Origin: Dastarcus helophoroides
Lineage: Eukaryota; Arthropoda; Insecta; Coleoptera; Bothrideridae
Assembly: GCA_028583605.1 (NCBI GenBank)
Contig: CM053328.1
Span: 11,634,782 to 11,698,781 of the forward strand
DNA length: 64,000 nt
Direction: 5' to 3'
Below are positions 45,601 through 56,093 of this stretch, piece by piece (the first letter of the stretch is position 1; each line of letters starts with the position of its first letter). The notes beneath the pieces are model-generated. The model did no database searches. It was not told the DNA's origin and saw nothing but the letters and a program-made list of their open reading frames with translations. The position numbers were made by a program, and so were the translations under genes.

Positions 45601-48600
45601 CTTTATTTAGAAATTAAATTTTGAGTTTTTAATTTAGCTTGATAAATATTTTTTGAGTGAAAGGAGTCTAATATATTCTTAGTTCTTAGTAGAGGTATGT
45701 CGTGACTTTTATAAATAGGTAAGATGACCGGAAACTCTCTAAATTACAATTTTACTTTCAACTGATTACATTTTGAATGCTTTACCATTAGCACTCAAAA
45801 AGTAACATTTCTTTTTGTCGTTTTTCGATTAATCGATTTAAATTCAAAATTTCAAAACATAATTCAAATTTCCATAAGATGGTTGGAATGTCAAAAATAA
45901 ATTGTAGTTGATGTTTGTCCAAATTTATTTTAAAGAAATTCAGATTTTCCAATTTCAAGTTAAACTTTAAATATTATTTCTTTAATGTTCAGGTTTTTGC
46001 ATTATTTTATTTTTGTAATTTTTATCTTTAAATTAGAATTATTACTTAAAATTTTAAATTAAAATTCCAAATTTACAGAAAACAAAAACGTCAAGATTAA
46101 ACTAAAAATTTGCTTTAAGAAATTACAAAAATCATTTTAATCACAAAATAAAACTTGAGCAGGAATATGTTTTTTTCTGGAATTTTCTATAAAACTTCAA
46201 CATTTAAAAAAATTACAATTTTAAGAGAATGTAAATTTATTTTTCGAAGAGGTTAAATTTTCAAAAAAGTCCAAATTTCAAAAAATCGGACCATTTAATA
46301 AAAGTCGATATCCCGAAAGTCAACATTTTTAAAAAAATTCATAATTTTATAATAAGTCCAAAAAACCGCCCAAACTTTCAAGTCACCATCCTGAAAAGTT
46401 CAAATTAAAAAAAAATGTAATTGTTTTAAAAAAGGGTCATTTTTAAAAAAAAGTAGATAATTGGAAACAAATTTAAAGTGGCAATTTTGAGAAAAAGTTG
46501 AAATTTCTAAAAATTCGAATTTTTCAAAAAAAGTCCAAATTTTTAAAAAGGTCGACATTTTTAGGTTAATATTTCAAAAAAGTCGAAAATCTACAAAAAG
46601 TTAAAATCTCGAAAAAATTGACATTTTTTAGAAAATAGTCAACATTTTAGGAAAAAGATCTAACTTGTAGAAAAAACTAAATTTTCAAATAAGTCGAAAT
46701 TTTTAATATAATTAAAAATTTTCGGAAACACTCAAATTTTTTAAAAATGTCAAAATATTAAGAAAAATTTAAATTTTTAATCAAAAAAGTTGACATTATG
46801 ACAAAAAGTTGAAAAAAGAAAGTTTTGTAAAGTTAATATGTTAAAATGTCTAAATTTAAAGAAAAGTCGCAATTTTCAGTAATAAATCGAAATTTAAATA
46901 GGTCGAATTAAAAAAAAAATTTTCAACGTAAATTTTAAAAAAAAAGTTAAAATTTACAAAGAAATCTAAATTTCAAGAACAATTTGAAATTTGGATGAGA
47001 AGATCTTCATCGAATTTTGGAAAAAGTCTAATTTTTCGAAAAAAAGCCCAACTTTCAAAAAAATTCAAAATGTGTCAATATTTTCACAAATAAATGAAAA
47101 CTCCAAAAAGTTGAAATTTAGAAAAACTCAGCCATCTTTAAAAAGTGGCCAAAATGTCACGAAAGAAATTAGATTTTGATAAAACATTTTTTAAAAAAGT
47201 GGAAATTTTCAACATAAGTAAAAAATTATAAACAAAGGTGCAAATTTTATAAAAAAAAGTCAAAATATAATGTAATAATGTAAATTTTTACAAACATTTT
47301 CGGTCAGAGTTTTAAAAAGGAGCGGAAATTTTGGACAATTTCAATTTTTAGGATTTAATTTTCAAAAAAGTCGACATTTTTATTAAAAAGATTTGAAAAA
47401 CATGATTTTTTGTATATTTTTAAGAAAAAGTTGATATTTAATTTGAAAATATTCTGAATTTTTGAAATAAATGGTTCAAATTTTGAAAAATAGTAATTTT
47501 TTAAAAAAAGTTTTGATTTACAAAAATGCATATTTAGAGAAAAAGTCGAAAAAAAAGTATATATTTTGAAATAGCCACAAACTTTAGTCAGAATTTTAAG
47601 AAAAGGACTAAATTTTGAAAAAAATGTCAATTTTGATATCTGAATTTGCAATAAAGTCGAAATTTTTTAAAAAAGTCAAAATTTTTAGAATATTCAAAAT
47701 TTTCAATAAAAGGTATTTTTGTAATTTTTTGAGAAAAGTCAAAATTTACAAAAAAGTCGAAATTTCGACTATAATTGGAAATTTTGAGTTATAATCAAAA
47801 TATTTTACGGAATTTCGAGAAAGCCGAAATTTTTGAACAAATAGTAACAAAATTACAATTTTCATAAGTATAACTTTTTGTAAAAATTTCTTTGAAAGTT
47901 TCTTTTTAGGATCGAAATTTTTAATACAGTAAATTGGAAATTCGAGAAAAAGGCAAACATTTTGAAAAAAAGATGAATTATTTTTGAAATGTCGAGGTTA
48001 AAATACTAATTAAAAGTAGGATTTAAAAAGTAAAGATGAAAATTCATACAAAATCGAAATTATGGAAAAAGTTAAGATTTTCAAAAAAGTTAAAATTTTT
48101 AGAAAAGAGCTTGAAATTTTAAGAAAACATTGAAGATGTTGAATAAAGTCAAAATTTTAAAAACAAAATTGAAAATTAAAAAAAAACTTCAATTCTGAAG
48201 AAATTCCGAAATTTTCAAATACATTTAAATGTCCAAAGAAGTCGGTAAAGAAAATTTTGCAAAAATGTCGAACATATCAAGAAAGTCGATATTTTGAAAA
48301 AAGTTAGCTTTCTAAAAACTCGACGTTTTTAAAAAATTAGGATTATTAAAAGGTGGAAATTTAAAAAGAAATGTAGTCTTTAAAAAAGCCAAGATGCTCA
48401 AGAAGGCGCATTTATGAAAATGAATTGACAATTTGCAAAAAGGCGAAACTAAAAAAAAAAATAAAATTTAAAAAATTAGCAAATTCTGATGAATAGTCCA
48501 TGAAAATAAAATCCAAATTTTTACAAGAAAAGTCTAAATTTTGAAGAAATTTAAAATTTTGAAGAAATTTAAAATTTTCAAAAAACTGAAGGTTTGCAAA

Positions 48601-48669
48601 AAAGTCGAAAGCCTGAAAGGTAGCCGAAATGTGCAATTTTTCTTAATATTTATCTTTTTCAACAAATTT
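45601..48669. repeat. AT-rich filler, A-rich strand, clearest 18-20 base period
   Basis: From about 46180 the plus strand is a long succession of AAAAAAGTCGAAATTTT-like units about 18-20 bases long with frequent substitutions and indels. It shows no coding signal; lysine-rich plus-strand and phenylalanine-rich minus-strand frames arise from the runs. Confidence 0.65.
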
Positions 48670-48965
48670 ATAGGATTGATCTCCCCAAGGGCAAAATCTT
48701 TGAGGCCTACAAGACAGTGGGAGGCAGCAAATTCCTATGCGGTCCAGCTTGACACAGTGAGGACTTCTGTCTACGGAAGCTCTATCTTCTATGGAACTTT
48801 CAAGCTATGGAACTCGTTACCGAACGGAATTTTCCCCAAAAATTACTACCTATCCTTGTTTAAGAAGGCGGTTCATCGCCGTCTATCCTTGTTTCCACAT
48901 CCTAATCGCGGTGCTTTGAAGGCATAATAGGGTAATCCTTTGCGAATGCGTTGAACATAAAAAAA
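48670..48965 (+). pseudogene. 3' end of the jockey-like LINE, sense copy
   Basis: The frame reads SPRAKSLRPTRQWEAANS, AVQLDTVRTSVYGSS, KLWNSLPNGIFPKNYY and LFKKAVHRRLSLFPHP, with a stop at 48927, then GGGTAATCCTTTGCG and an A-rich tail. It is homologous to 19120-19390 and joined to filler at its 5' end. About 85 residues remain of a protein that should exceed 800. Confidence 0.85.
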
Positions 48966-49860
48966 TTCATTGTTCACTCAAAATGTGATATTTTATGGAG
49001 CTGTAAATGTTTTCTCTCTAAATTAGATCAGAATGTTTATAAAAATGTTGAGAAAGATATTTTTGAGGATTTAGAGAAAAAGATTTTTTATAAATTCAAT
49101 GTCTTTGGTGAATTTTAAATTTTGAAAACAATGTTTTTGGAAATTGTGATTTTTTTTTCAAAATTTGACTTTTTCACAAAATTAGACTATCGAACATTTC
49201 AACTTTTTTTGAATTTTTGACATTTTTTGAGCTTCTGGGAAAGGTTAGGTTTTTATTTTTAAGGTAATTTACTGGAAACTCCAACTTTTTCAATTTTTTT
49301 CTCTCAAAATTCGTCTTTTTCGAAATTACTAATTTCTTTTCAAAATTCCAAATTTAAACTTAAAATTGGATTTTCTGTTGGAAAGTTAAAATATATTTTA
49401 GAAAGTGCGATCTTTTTTTGTTTATTTCTCTAAACTCTAAGTATTTTTCAAAAATCGCGATGTTTTTTTCGACGTCCGTGTTGCTAATTATCTCTTTTTT
49501 CTTAATTTTTTAAAAATTTGATTCCCAGTGATTTCAAATTAATTTTAGAAATTCATTTATTCAGCAAATTTTGACTTTTATCTCAAAATTCGATATATTC
49601 TGCTTCTGAACATTTCCATTCATTAAAATTGATTTTTTTCAAAATTTTTTCATAGCCAATTTAAAATAAATATATTTTTATTTATTTGAATAATTGCGGG
49701 GCCTGATTGGGCCCAATCACTCCAATCGTCTTAAATCTGGGTCTGAACGATAAGCAATAAAAAATATGTATACAATTTAAAAAGTTCATTTTAACGTGGT
49801 TTGATTTCTAAGTTAACTTAAATCTTGTTCCTTAATACGAAATTGGGTTTTAAAAAAACA
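48966..49860. repeat. AT-rich filler
   Basis: T-rich filler. A GGGGCCTGATTGGGCCCAAT segment near 49698 stands out as GC-rich and could be subterminal sequence of a hAT-like element. No end or target duplication can be defined. Confidence 0.45.
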
Positions 49861-50640
49861 TAAATAAAAAAAATATAATTCTAGCTCTAGTTAAGTAAAT
49901 ATTGAAGTATGTCAATATCTAACAGTATTTTATCTAAAGTTAGATTCTTAAATAAACGCGTTTCTACTTTCAAGTCATATCTACAAGTGTTTTTTTTCAA
50001 AAGGTCTGCACACTAAGACGGTTAACCAAAAAAAACTGCACCCATCCGATAAATATCGCCTACATAATCCCCGGTGAAATATTCGAAAGTTCACCTAAAA
50101 ACAATGTGGCCTTTACCGTCTCTTGGCGTAGAGATGCAACATCGCCGAAACTTCTCATCTCGCTTTATTTGGTTTATTTATCGTCTCGAAAAAAGTGCAT
50201 TTGCAATACACTTCCTCAGCATCGGGGAAAGTTCGAATAAAGAAATGATTTGGCCAAGCGTTTTCTACACCGAACCAATTAAATTCGCAAACGATCGGGC
50301 CCGGTGTTGACCCACTTTGGGGTCCCGGCTAATCTCGCAAATTGCATCTTAAATGTGCGTAATTATAGACGGCCGGCATTGTTGCATTTTTACATATTTT
50401 ATGGACGTGTTACTATGTATGGCAATGTATTGAAAATGCCCCCCCTAAGGCGACGCATTGGCCACCTTTATTTTCTAGAAGAGTGCTACGTAAATTTCAA
50501 TGACTGCACCCGAGAATATCTTATTTTTAAATGTTGATTAATGGGAGGGTTTTCTACAATCTGCATATAAGTTACAGTTACAACATAATGACTAGAGACC
50601 GGATTATATGCAATTGCATATTTGTACGAGTATATGCAAA
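49861..50640. other. Apparently unique, GC-richer DNA
   Basis: 50040-50520 is complex, with ATAATCCCCGGTGAAATATT, GGGCCCGGTGTTGACC and AAGGCGACGCATTGGCC. It has no repeat similarity and no protein that I recognise. It is a candidate for conserved non-coding DNA. Confidence 0.4.
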
Positions 50641-50880
50641 TGCATACTTTTTTTATGTTCAATTCACTCGCAAAGGATAACCCTATTATGCCTTCAAAGC
50701 ACCGCGAGTAGGATGCGGAAACAAGGAGAGATGGCGATGAACTGCCTTCTTAAACAAGGATAGGTTTTAAGTTTTTGGGGAAAATTCCGTTCGGTAACGA
50801 GTTCTATAACTTGAAAGTTCTATAGAAAAAAAGAGCCCTCGTAGACAGAAGTTCTCACTGTGTCAAGCTGGATCGCAAAA
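50641..50880 (-). pseudogene. 3' end of the jockey-like LINE, second antisense copy
   Basis: The inverted sequence matches 48730-48965, including the ATTATGCCTTCAAAGCACCG end and CACTGTGTCAAGCTGGATCG. It contains about 70 C-terminal codons with an insertion shifting the frame near 50830. Confidence 0.85.
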
Positions 50881-50907
50881 TTTCACATTTTCACCGGTTA
50901 CTAGTTA

Positions 50908-50931
50908 GGTTAGTTAGGTTAGGTTACTACG
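50908..50931 (+). repeat. Short TTAGG-type tract
   Basis: TAGTTAGGTTAGTTAGGTTA followed by GG holds three TTAGG units plus two degenerate ones. TTAGG is the canonical insect telomere repeat; a tract this short may equally be a chance microsatellite. Confidence 0.45.
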
Positions 50932-51631
50932 ACTGCTGATGGATATGTTGGATATATTTTTAATACTTTTCGATACGATAGGTATTCATTGATTAAAGTC
51001 TTACGAAGCGCTGGCTGCGACGTTTACTTTCCTTGGTTAAAGCAAATTTATATTGAGCTAGATGGGTACCTACCATTTTTTCTTCAAAATTCTGTTGTTT
51101 TACAAAATGTGTCCTTTATTTTAAAATTTTGAATTTATTATTTAATTCTGACCTCTTTCTTATCAAAACCTAATCTCTTTAAAATTTTGAATTTTTATCT
51201 CAAAATTTGTCGTTTTTTTTTACTTAAAAATTTCAATTTTTTAAAATTCAAGCTTAATTAAAAATTTTCAATTTTTTAAAATCCGAATTTCTGTAAGTTT
51301 CTACTTGTTTATCAGAATTTGTGTTTTCCTCAAAATTTGGTCGATCTTTTGATAAAAAAAGTAAAAACTTTCAAAAACTGTGTTTGGAATACCTGAAATT
51401 TTGTAAAAAGACGAAAGGCCTAGCAAATTTGCTTTGGAAATTGCAAGGTTTTCAAGATTTTATTTTAAAATGCCATTTTTGCAAATTTGGAATTGTTTCT
51501 TAAAATGTTAACATTTATCTCAATATTGGACATAAGTAGTCAAAAGAAATAAATATTCAACCGGAAAACTAATTTTTTTCTCAAAATTTGCCAATTTCTT
51601 TTTTTCAGAACTTAAGTCCAAGGGACATGTA

Positions 51632-52185
51632 CAGTCAAACCTCTCTATATCGAATTCTAAGATCCTACAAAAAAATTCGCTTATAGAGAGGTTTTCGTTA
51701 TAGGGAGGTAGCATTAAAAATGTACAAATCACATGTAAAATTTTATAATATGCAATTATTTAAAAATATATAAACAAACATATGTAGATAAATTAAATTT
51801 ATTTAAAAAATCTGTTATTTCTGTTTGAAGAGAGAATTTGGAAAATGTTTGCTGTTTAAAAAATACTTCGCACTTATTTAACGCATTGAAAACAAGTTTA
51901 GGTGTGTTCTCAAACTCTAAGCTTCCTACATACTAGCAGGTAAACCAAGTCATTAGCCTGGGGTATCCCAAAAATTGAGTATTTACTTATTTTGAAACAG
52001 AGGTAATTATAAACGAATCAAACCTTGGAATGTTATAAGCATGAGGTATTAAGAACCTTCTCTGAATGGAAGGCCATTATTAAAATTAAACCTTGAAAAA
52101 TTTAGGTTCAAAATTTCGTTGTAAGAAGGTATCTTGTTCGTTAAATGAAGGTAATATTACGTGCAAAATTTGTTTAAAATGCTAC
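51632..52185 (-). mobile_element. Tigger/pogo-like element remnant
   Basis: TA followed by CAGTCAAACCTCTCTATATC, with an internal echo ATAGAGAGGTTTTCGTTATA, is the terminal sequence of Tigger/pogo elements. It is absent from the other tandem copy. The minus strand beyond it encodes the last part of a Tigger-like transposase. The far boundary is inferred only from where the two tandem copies realign, near 52185, and no second terminus is visible there. Confidence 0.7.
51756..51926 (-). pseudogene. C-terminus of a Tigger-like transposase
   Basis: A minus-strand frame reads SLEFENTPKLVFNALNKCEV, then FFKQQTFSKFSLQTEI, then TDFLNKF, and stops at 51756-51758. A short helix followed by a Q-T-x-I-T-D-F-[FL] ending is typical of the C-termini of Tigger/jerky-like transposases. 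The DDE core and the CENP-B-type DNA-binding domain are absent. Confidence 0.55.
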
Positions 52186-53034
52186 GTTCCCTTTAATTTT
52201 ACTTGCTCTCAAAATTTCGTTCCCAATTCTAAGGTTTTCCTCGAAATTTCGTCTTTTTGGAAACTTTTTTTTTTTAATATTGGATCCTCTGAATTTTTCT
52301 ACCTGCTAGAATCAGAACTTTAAAATATTTATATGGTTGCTTAAAATTTAAATTTTTTCTCCTAATTTTCAAGTTAATTTTAAAATTCAGTATTTAGTAT
52401 TTGTGGAAAAGACGACTGTTGCTTTAAAATCTGTCTTTTTTTTGAATTTTCGACTTTTTTCTCGAAATTCCTTTTTTTCAAAATTTGTTTGGAAAAATTT
52501 CGTCTTTTATCCATTACGTTGCTAGAAATCTTAACACGTTTCTCGAAGATATTCTTTTTTTAAAATTTTGAATTTTTAGTTCAAAATTCATCTTTTTCAT
52601 AAATAACTATTTTCAGATTTAACTATTTTTTTAAAAATTAATTTTCTGTTGGAAATTTTTATTGTTTTCTTAAAGTTTCGTCTTTTTGCTAGAAATACGT
52701 CTTTTTCTAAATTTTTTCAAAATTCGTTTTATTTTCAAGTTTGCATTTTATTCCCAAATTCGACATCTTTTTAAATTGATTTTCTTTGGAAAATTTCAAA
52801 TATTTTCACAATATTCAGCCCCCGAAATTTCACCTTTTTGTCAAAATTTTAGGTTATCTTCTAAAAATTTAGATCTTTTAGAATCTGAATTTCCAGAAAT
52901 CTTGACTAAATTGCAAACATTTCTAGAATTTCAACTTTTTCCTCAAAACTTATTTTTTTTTCTCAATTTTGTTATTCTCTTTTATAATGAGTGTTTTTCC
53001 CAAATTCAGCTTTACTCTTAAAATTCATTTTCCA

Positions 53035-54406
53035 CTTTTTTAAAATTCGAATTTCTACAAGTTTCTACTTGTTTATCAAAATTTGGCTCTTCCTCAAAAT
53101 TTTGTCGATCTTTTCATAAAAGAGTAAAAACTTTCAAAAAAATTTTTTGTAAAAAAAAGGCAATAGGCCTAGCAAATTTTCGTTGAAAATTTCAAAGTTT
53201 TCGAATTTTTTTAAATCCCATTTTTTGAAAAGTTCAAGTTGTTGCTTAAAATGTTAACATTTATCTCAATATTGGACATTTTCTGACATCATGGTGGGGC
53301 ATTTGTCTCCCTCTAACTTAAGCAATCAAGAGAAATAAATATTCAACCGAAAAATTTAAATTTTTTCTCAAAATTTGCCATTTTTTTTAAAACTTAAGTC
53401 TCTGAGATATGTATTTGGAATTTATATTAGATTTCGGTTTTCTCTTTGAATTTCTTTTTTAAAATTTTACTTTCTCTCAAAATTTCCTTTCTCAATTTTA
53501 AGGTTTTTCTCGAGATTTTGTCTTTTTCGAAACTTTTCCTAAACATTGGGTCCTTTTTAAATTTGTCTACCTGCTAGAATCAAAACTTTAACCAATGCTT
53601 GCCTAAAATTTAATTTTTTCTCCTAATTTTCAAGTTTATTTTAAAAGACAGTATTTAATATTTCTGGAAAAGACGACTTTTTCTTTAAAATATTTATTTT
53701 TTCGAAATTTCGACCTTTTTCTCGAAATTTCTATTTTCTTTTCAAAATTTGCTTTTAAAAATTTATGATTTTTTCCTGAAATTTGTTTTTTCTTAAGGTT
53801 TTGACATTTTTCACAAATATTATATTTTGGAAATCTCGACTTTTATTTTAATATCATATCCATTACGGTCCTAGAAGTCGCAATTTTTTCTTCGAAATTA
53901 ATCTTTTTTTTAAAATTTTCAATTTTTTGTGCAAAATTTATCTTTTTCATAAACTGTCTAATTTAACTAATTTTTCAAAATTAAATTTTCTATTAGAAAT
54001 TTCAATTGTTTTCCGAAAGTTTCGTTTTTTTGCTAGAAATACGTCTTTTTCTGAATTTTCATCTATTTTTTCAAAAATTCGTTTTTTTTCTCAAGTTTGC
54101 ATTTTATTCCAAAATTCAATTTCTTTTTAAAATTGACTTTCTTTGGAAACTTTTAAATATTTTTTTTAATATTCGACCCTCAAAATTATTTCCATTTTCT
54201 CGAAATTTTACCTTTTTTTTTCTAAATTTCGTTATTTTAGGTTATTTTTCAAAAACTTAGATCTTTTAGAATCTCAATTTCCAGAAATTTTTATGCATTC
54301 CCAAAGTTTCTAGAATTTCAACTTTTTCCTGGAAACTCATTTTTTTCTCGAAATTTTGTTCTCTTCTCTTAAAATAAATTCGGCTTTACTCTTAAAATTC
54401 TACTTT
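53035..54406 (+). repeat. Tandem duplication, copy 2
   Basis: The homologue of 51268-53034 without the Tigger-like block. It contains TGGTGGGGCATTTGTCTCCC at 53291, related to 26950 and 27495 in the third hAT-like element. No coding potential. Confidence 0.85.
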
Positions 54407-54814
54407 TGCCCTTTTTATTCAAATATATATAATAATTGTGAAGAAAAAACTCGAAGTTTTTAAGAAAACGTAACAAATCAGAAAGATTCGAAGCATTATA
54501 AATGTTATATTTTGATAAAATACAAGATTTAAAAAAACTAATATAATTAAAAAATCTTGAAATGAAATAAAATTTTTAAACAATCAAAATTCCTAGTAAA
54601 GCAAAATTAAAAAAAAATAAAAACTTTTAAATAAAAGGTAAAAAAGTTTATAGAAGATGTAAACTTTCAAATAAAGAAAGAAATTTTCAAGAAAATTCAG
54701 TGTTTGAAAATGGTGAATTTTGTAAAATTTTAAAAAAGTCGAAATGTTGAAGTCTCTATTTTAAAGAAAACAGACGAGATTTTCAAAAGACTTTGAAATG
54801 TTTTTTTCAATTTA
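54407..54814. repeat. AT-rich filler, A-rich strand
   Basis: No gene. The strand bias flips relative to the tandem duplication just before it. Confidence 0.5.
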
Positions 54815-55712
54815 TTTAACATTTCTTCGGCCCAGTTTGGAAATATTTAAATTTTTATGGTTTGTTGACAATTTTCTAAACAGTTTTTGAAATGCTACTA
54901 CGTAATATTTAAATTTATTGAAAACGTCATCTCATGACAGTTCACAAATTAAGAGGTTAGTTTATTTTACATAGAATAGGAATAATGAAAAATAGGAGAC
55001 CAAAATTAGATACAGAAAAAATTGTTTTTTTTTGATAAATTAGGAAAATATAAAAAATACATAAAAAAGTTGTAGCACAGGACATCGATGTTTCGCTCTC
55101 ATTTGAGCTCGTCAGCAGTGCATAACATGGAAAGGGAACAATGAGGAAGAAATACTTAAAAATATTTTTTTTTAAATATAAAAAACAAAAACAAAGAAAT
55201 TTTAACATGAATAGACGTTTCATCATCAATTTAGTGTGTTAAAAATTTAAATATTTGAAGCCCGATCCACAAGAAACAACTACTCCGAGGGCTAATACCC
55301 CTTCCGGCATTAAACAAACATTGTCAACAAACCATAAAAATTTAAATATTTCCAAACTGGGCCGAAGAAATGTTAAATAAATTGAAAAAACATAATATTT
55401 CCGGTCAATAAGGGTCTACCATGAAGAATAAACCTATTCCTCTAACAGAACGAACGGACTCCGCAAATGGTGAGTGCTTCTAACTACCAAGCTGAAGAGA
55501 TTTTGGCGGTTAGAAAAAGTAGTCACCAAGAGCATGTAAGATCGACCCACAAGTGTAGTAAATTTAAATATCACGTAGTAGCATTTCAAAAACTGTTTAG
55601 AAAATTGTCAACAAACCAAAAAAATTTTAATATTTCCAAACTGGGCCGAAGAAATGTTCAATAAATTAAAAAAAACATAATATTTCTGGTCAATAAGGGT
55701 CTACCATGAAGA
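54815..55712 (-). mobile_element. Unrecognised retroelement-like repeat bearing a hammerhead ribozyme
   Basis: A segment containing TTTCCAAACTGGGCCGAAG and AACAAACCATAAAAATTTAA occurs inverted at about 54815-54925 and direct at about 55318-55430 and 55605-55712. The last two extend through GGTCAATAAGGGTCTACC and ATGAAGAATA. A longer piece around ATTACGTAGTAGCATTTC is shared by the first and third. Between the first and second lie the ribozyme at 55071-55124 and ordinary-complexity DNA (CGAGGGCTAATACCCCTTCC). No protein could be identified. The hammerhead and the repeated ends suggest a Penelope-like or retrozyme-like element in rearranged form. Confidence 0.55.
55071..55124 (-). ncRNA. Type I hammerhead self-cleaving ribozyme
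   Basis: Read on the minus strand. Helix I 5' side is GCACTG (55121-55116). Core CTGACGA is 55115-55109. Helix II is GCTC (55108-55105) with GAGC (55098-55095), closed by AAATGA. Core GAAA is 55094-55091. Helix III is ACAT (55091-55088) with ATGT (55085-55082) and a CG loop. The cleavage-site nucleotide is C at 55081, forming GTC. The helix I 3' side is CTGTGC (55080-55075), pairing with the 5' side at five of six positions. Every invariant core base of a hammerhead is present. The very short helix III is characteristic of Penelope-like element ribozymes. Activity is inferred. Confidence 0.8.
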
Positions 55713-55814
55713 ATAGACTTTGAAATACCCGAAAAGACAAAATTTAAAAAATAAAATTTTCAAATTTGAAATTTTGAAAAAGAGAAATCAAAATTTTGGA
55801 AAAAGCCGAAATTA

Positions 55815-56070
55815 TTAATAGAGTTACTACAAATTAAATTGGTACGGATATTTAAAACGAATGGCAGATGAACGGTGGCCGTCAAAAATATTTCATTGGA
55901 AACCTCATACACGAAAAAAAAAAAAAAAGAGGAAGACCGAAACTCGCATGGAACGAAGAAGTGACTCAGGCAATATAGGACAGGTTGTATGAGAGACGAC
56001 GATTGGCAAGAAAGAAGGAGGTGGAAGCTTGGTTGCAAGAGACGCCGTATGGTGTAGTCCCCACTCGCAT
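55815..56070 (+). pseudogene. C-terminal end of an RTE-like LINE
   Basis: The frame reads LQIKWYGYLKRMADERWPSK, then IFHWKPHTRKKKKKRGRPKL and AWNEEVTQAI, a stop, DRLYERRRLARKKEVEAWLQ and the terminal PYGVVPTRI. W-x-G-x-[LV]-x-RM followed by RRGRP, W..EV and an Arg-rich end is the standard C-terminus of RTE-type reverse transcriptases. The poly-A run at 55915-55928 codes for Lys. A TAA-rich tail follows at once, as in RTE elements with short tandem 3' repeats. Confidence 0.8.
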
Positions 56071-56093
56071 TTAATAATTATAATAATAATAGT
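56071..56093 (+). repeat. TAA-rich LINE tail
   Basis: TTTAATAATTATAATAATAA separates the C-terminal RTE fragment from the endonuclease fragment that follows. Confidence 0.65.

Larger units (their letters stand above)
51268..53034 (+). repeat. Tandem duplication, copy 1 (carries an insertion)
   Basis: This is AT-rich filler homologous to 53035-54406 in the same order and orientation. Shared landmarks are GTTTCTACTTGTTTATCA, ATTTATCTCAATATTGGACA, TCTACCTGCTAGAATCA, GCTAGAAATACGTCTTTTTC and CTTTACTCTTAAAATTC. The offset falls from about 1764 to about 1344 across the unit, because copy 1 contains an extra block near 51632-52185. Confidence 0.85.
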
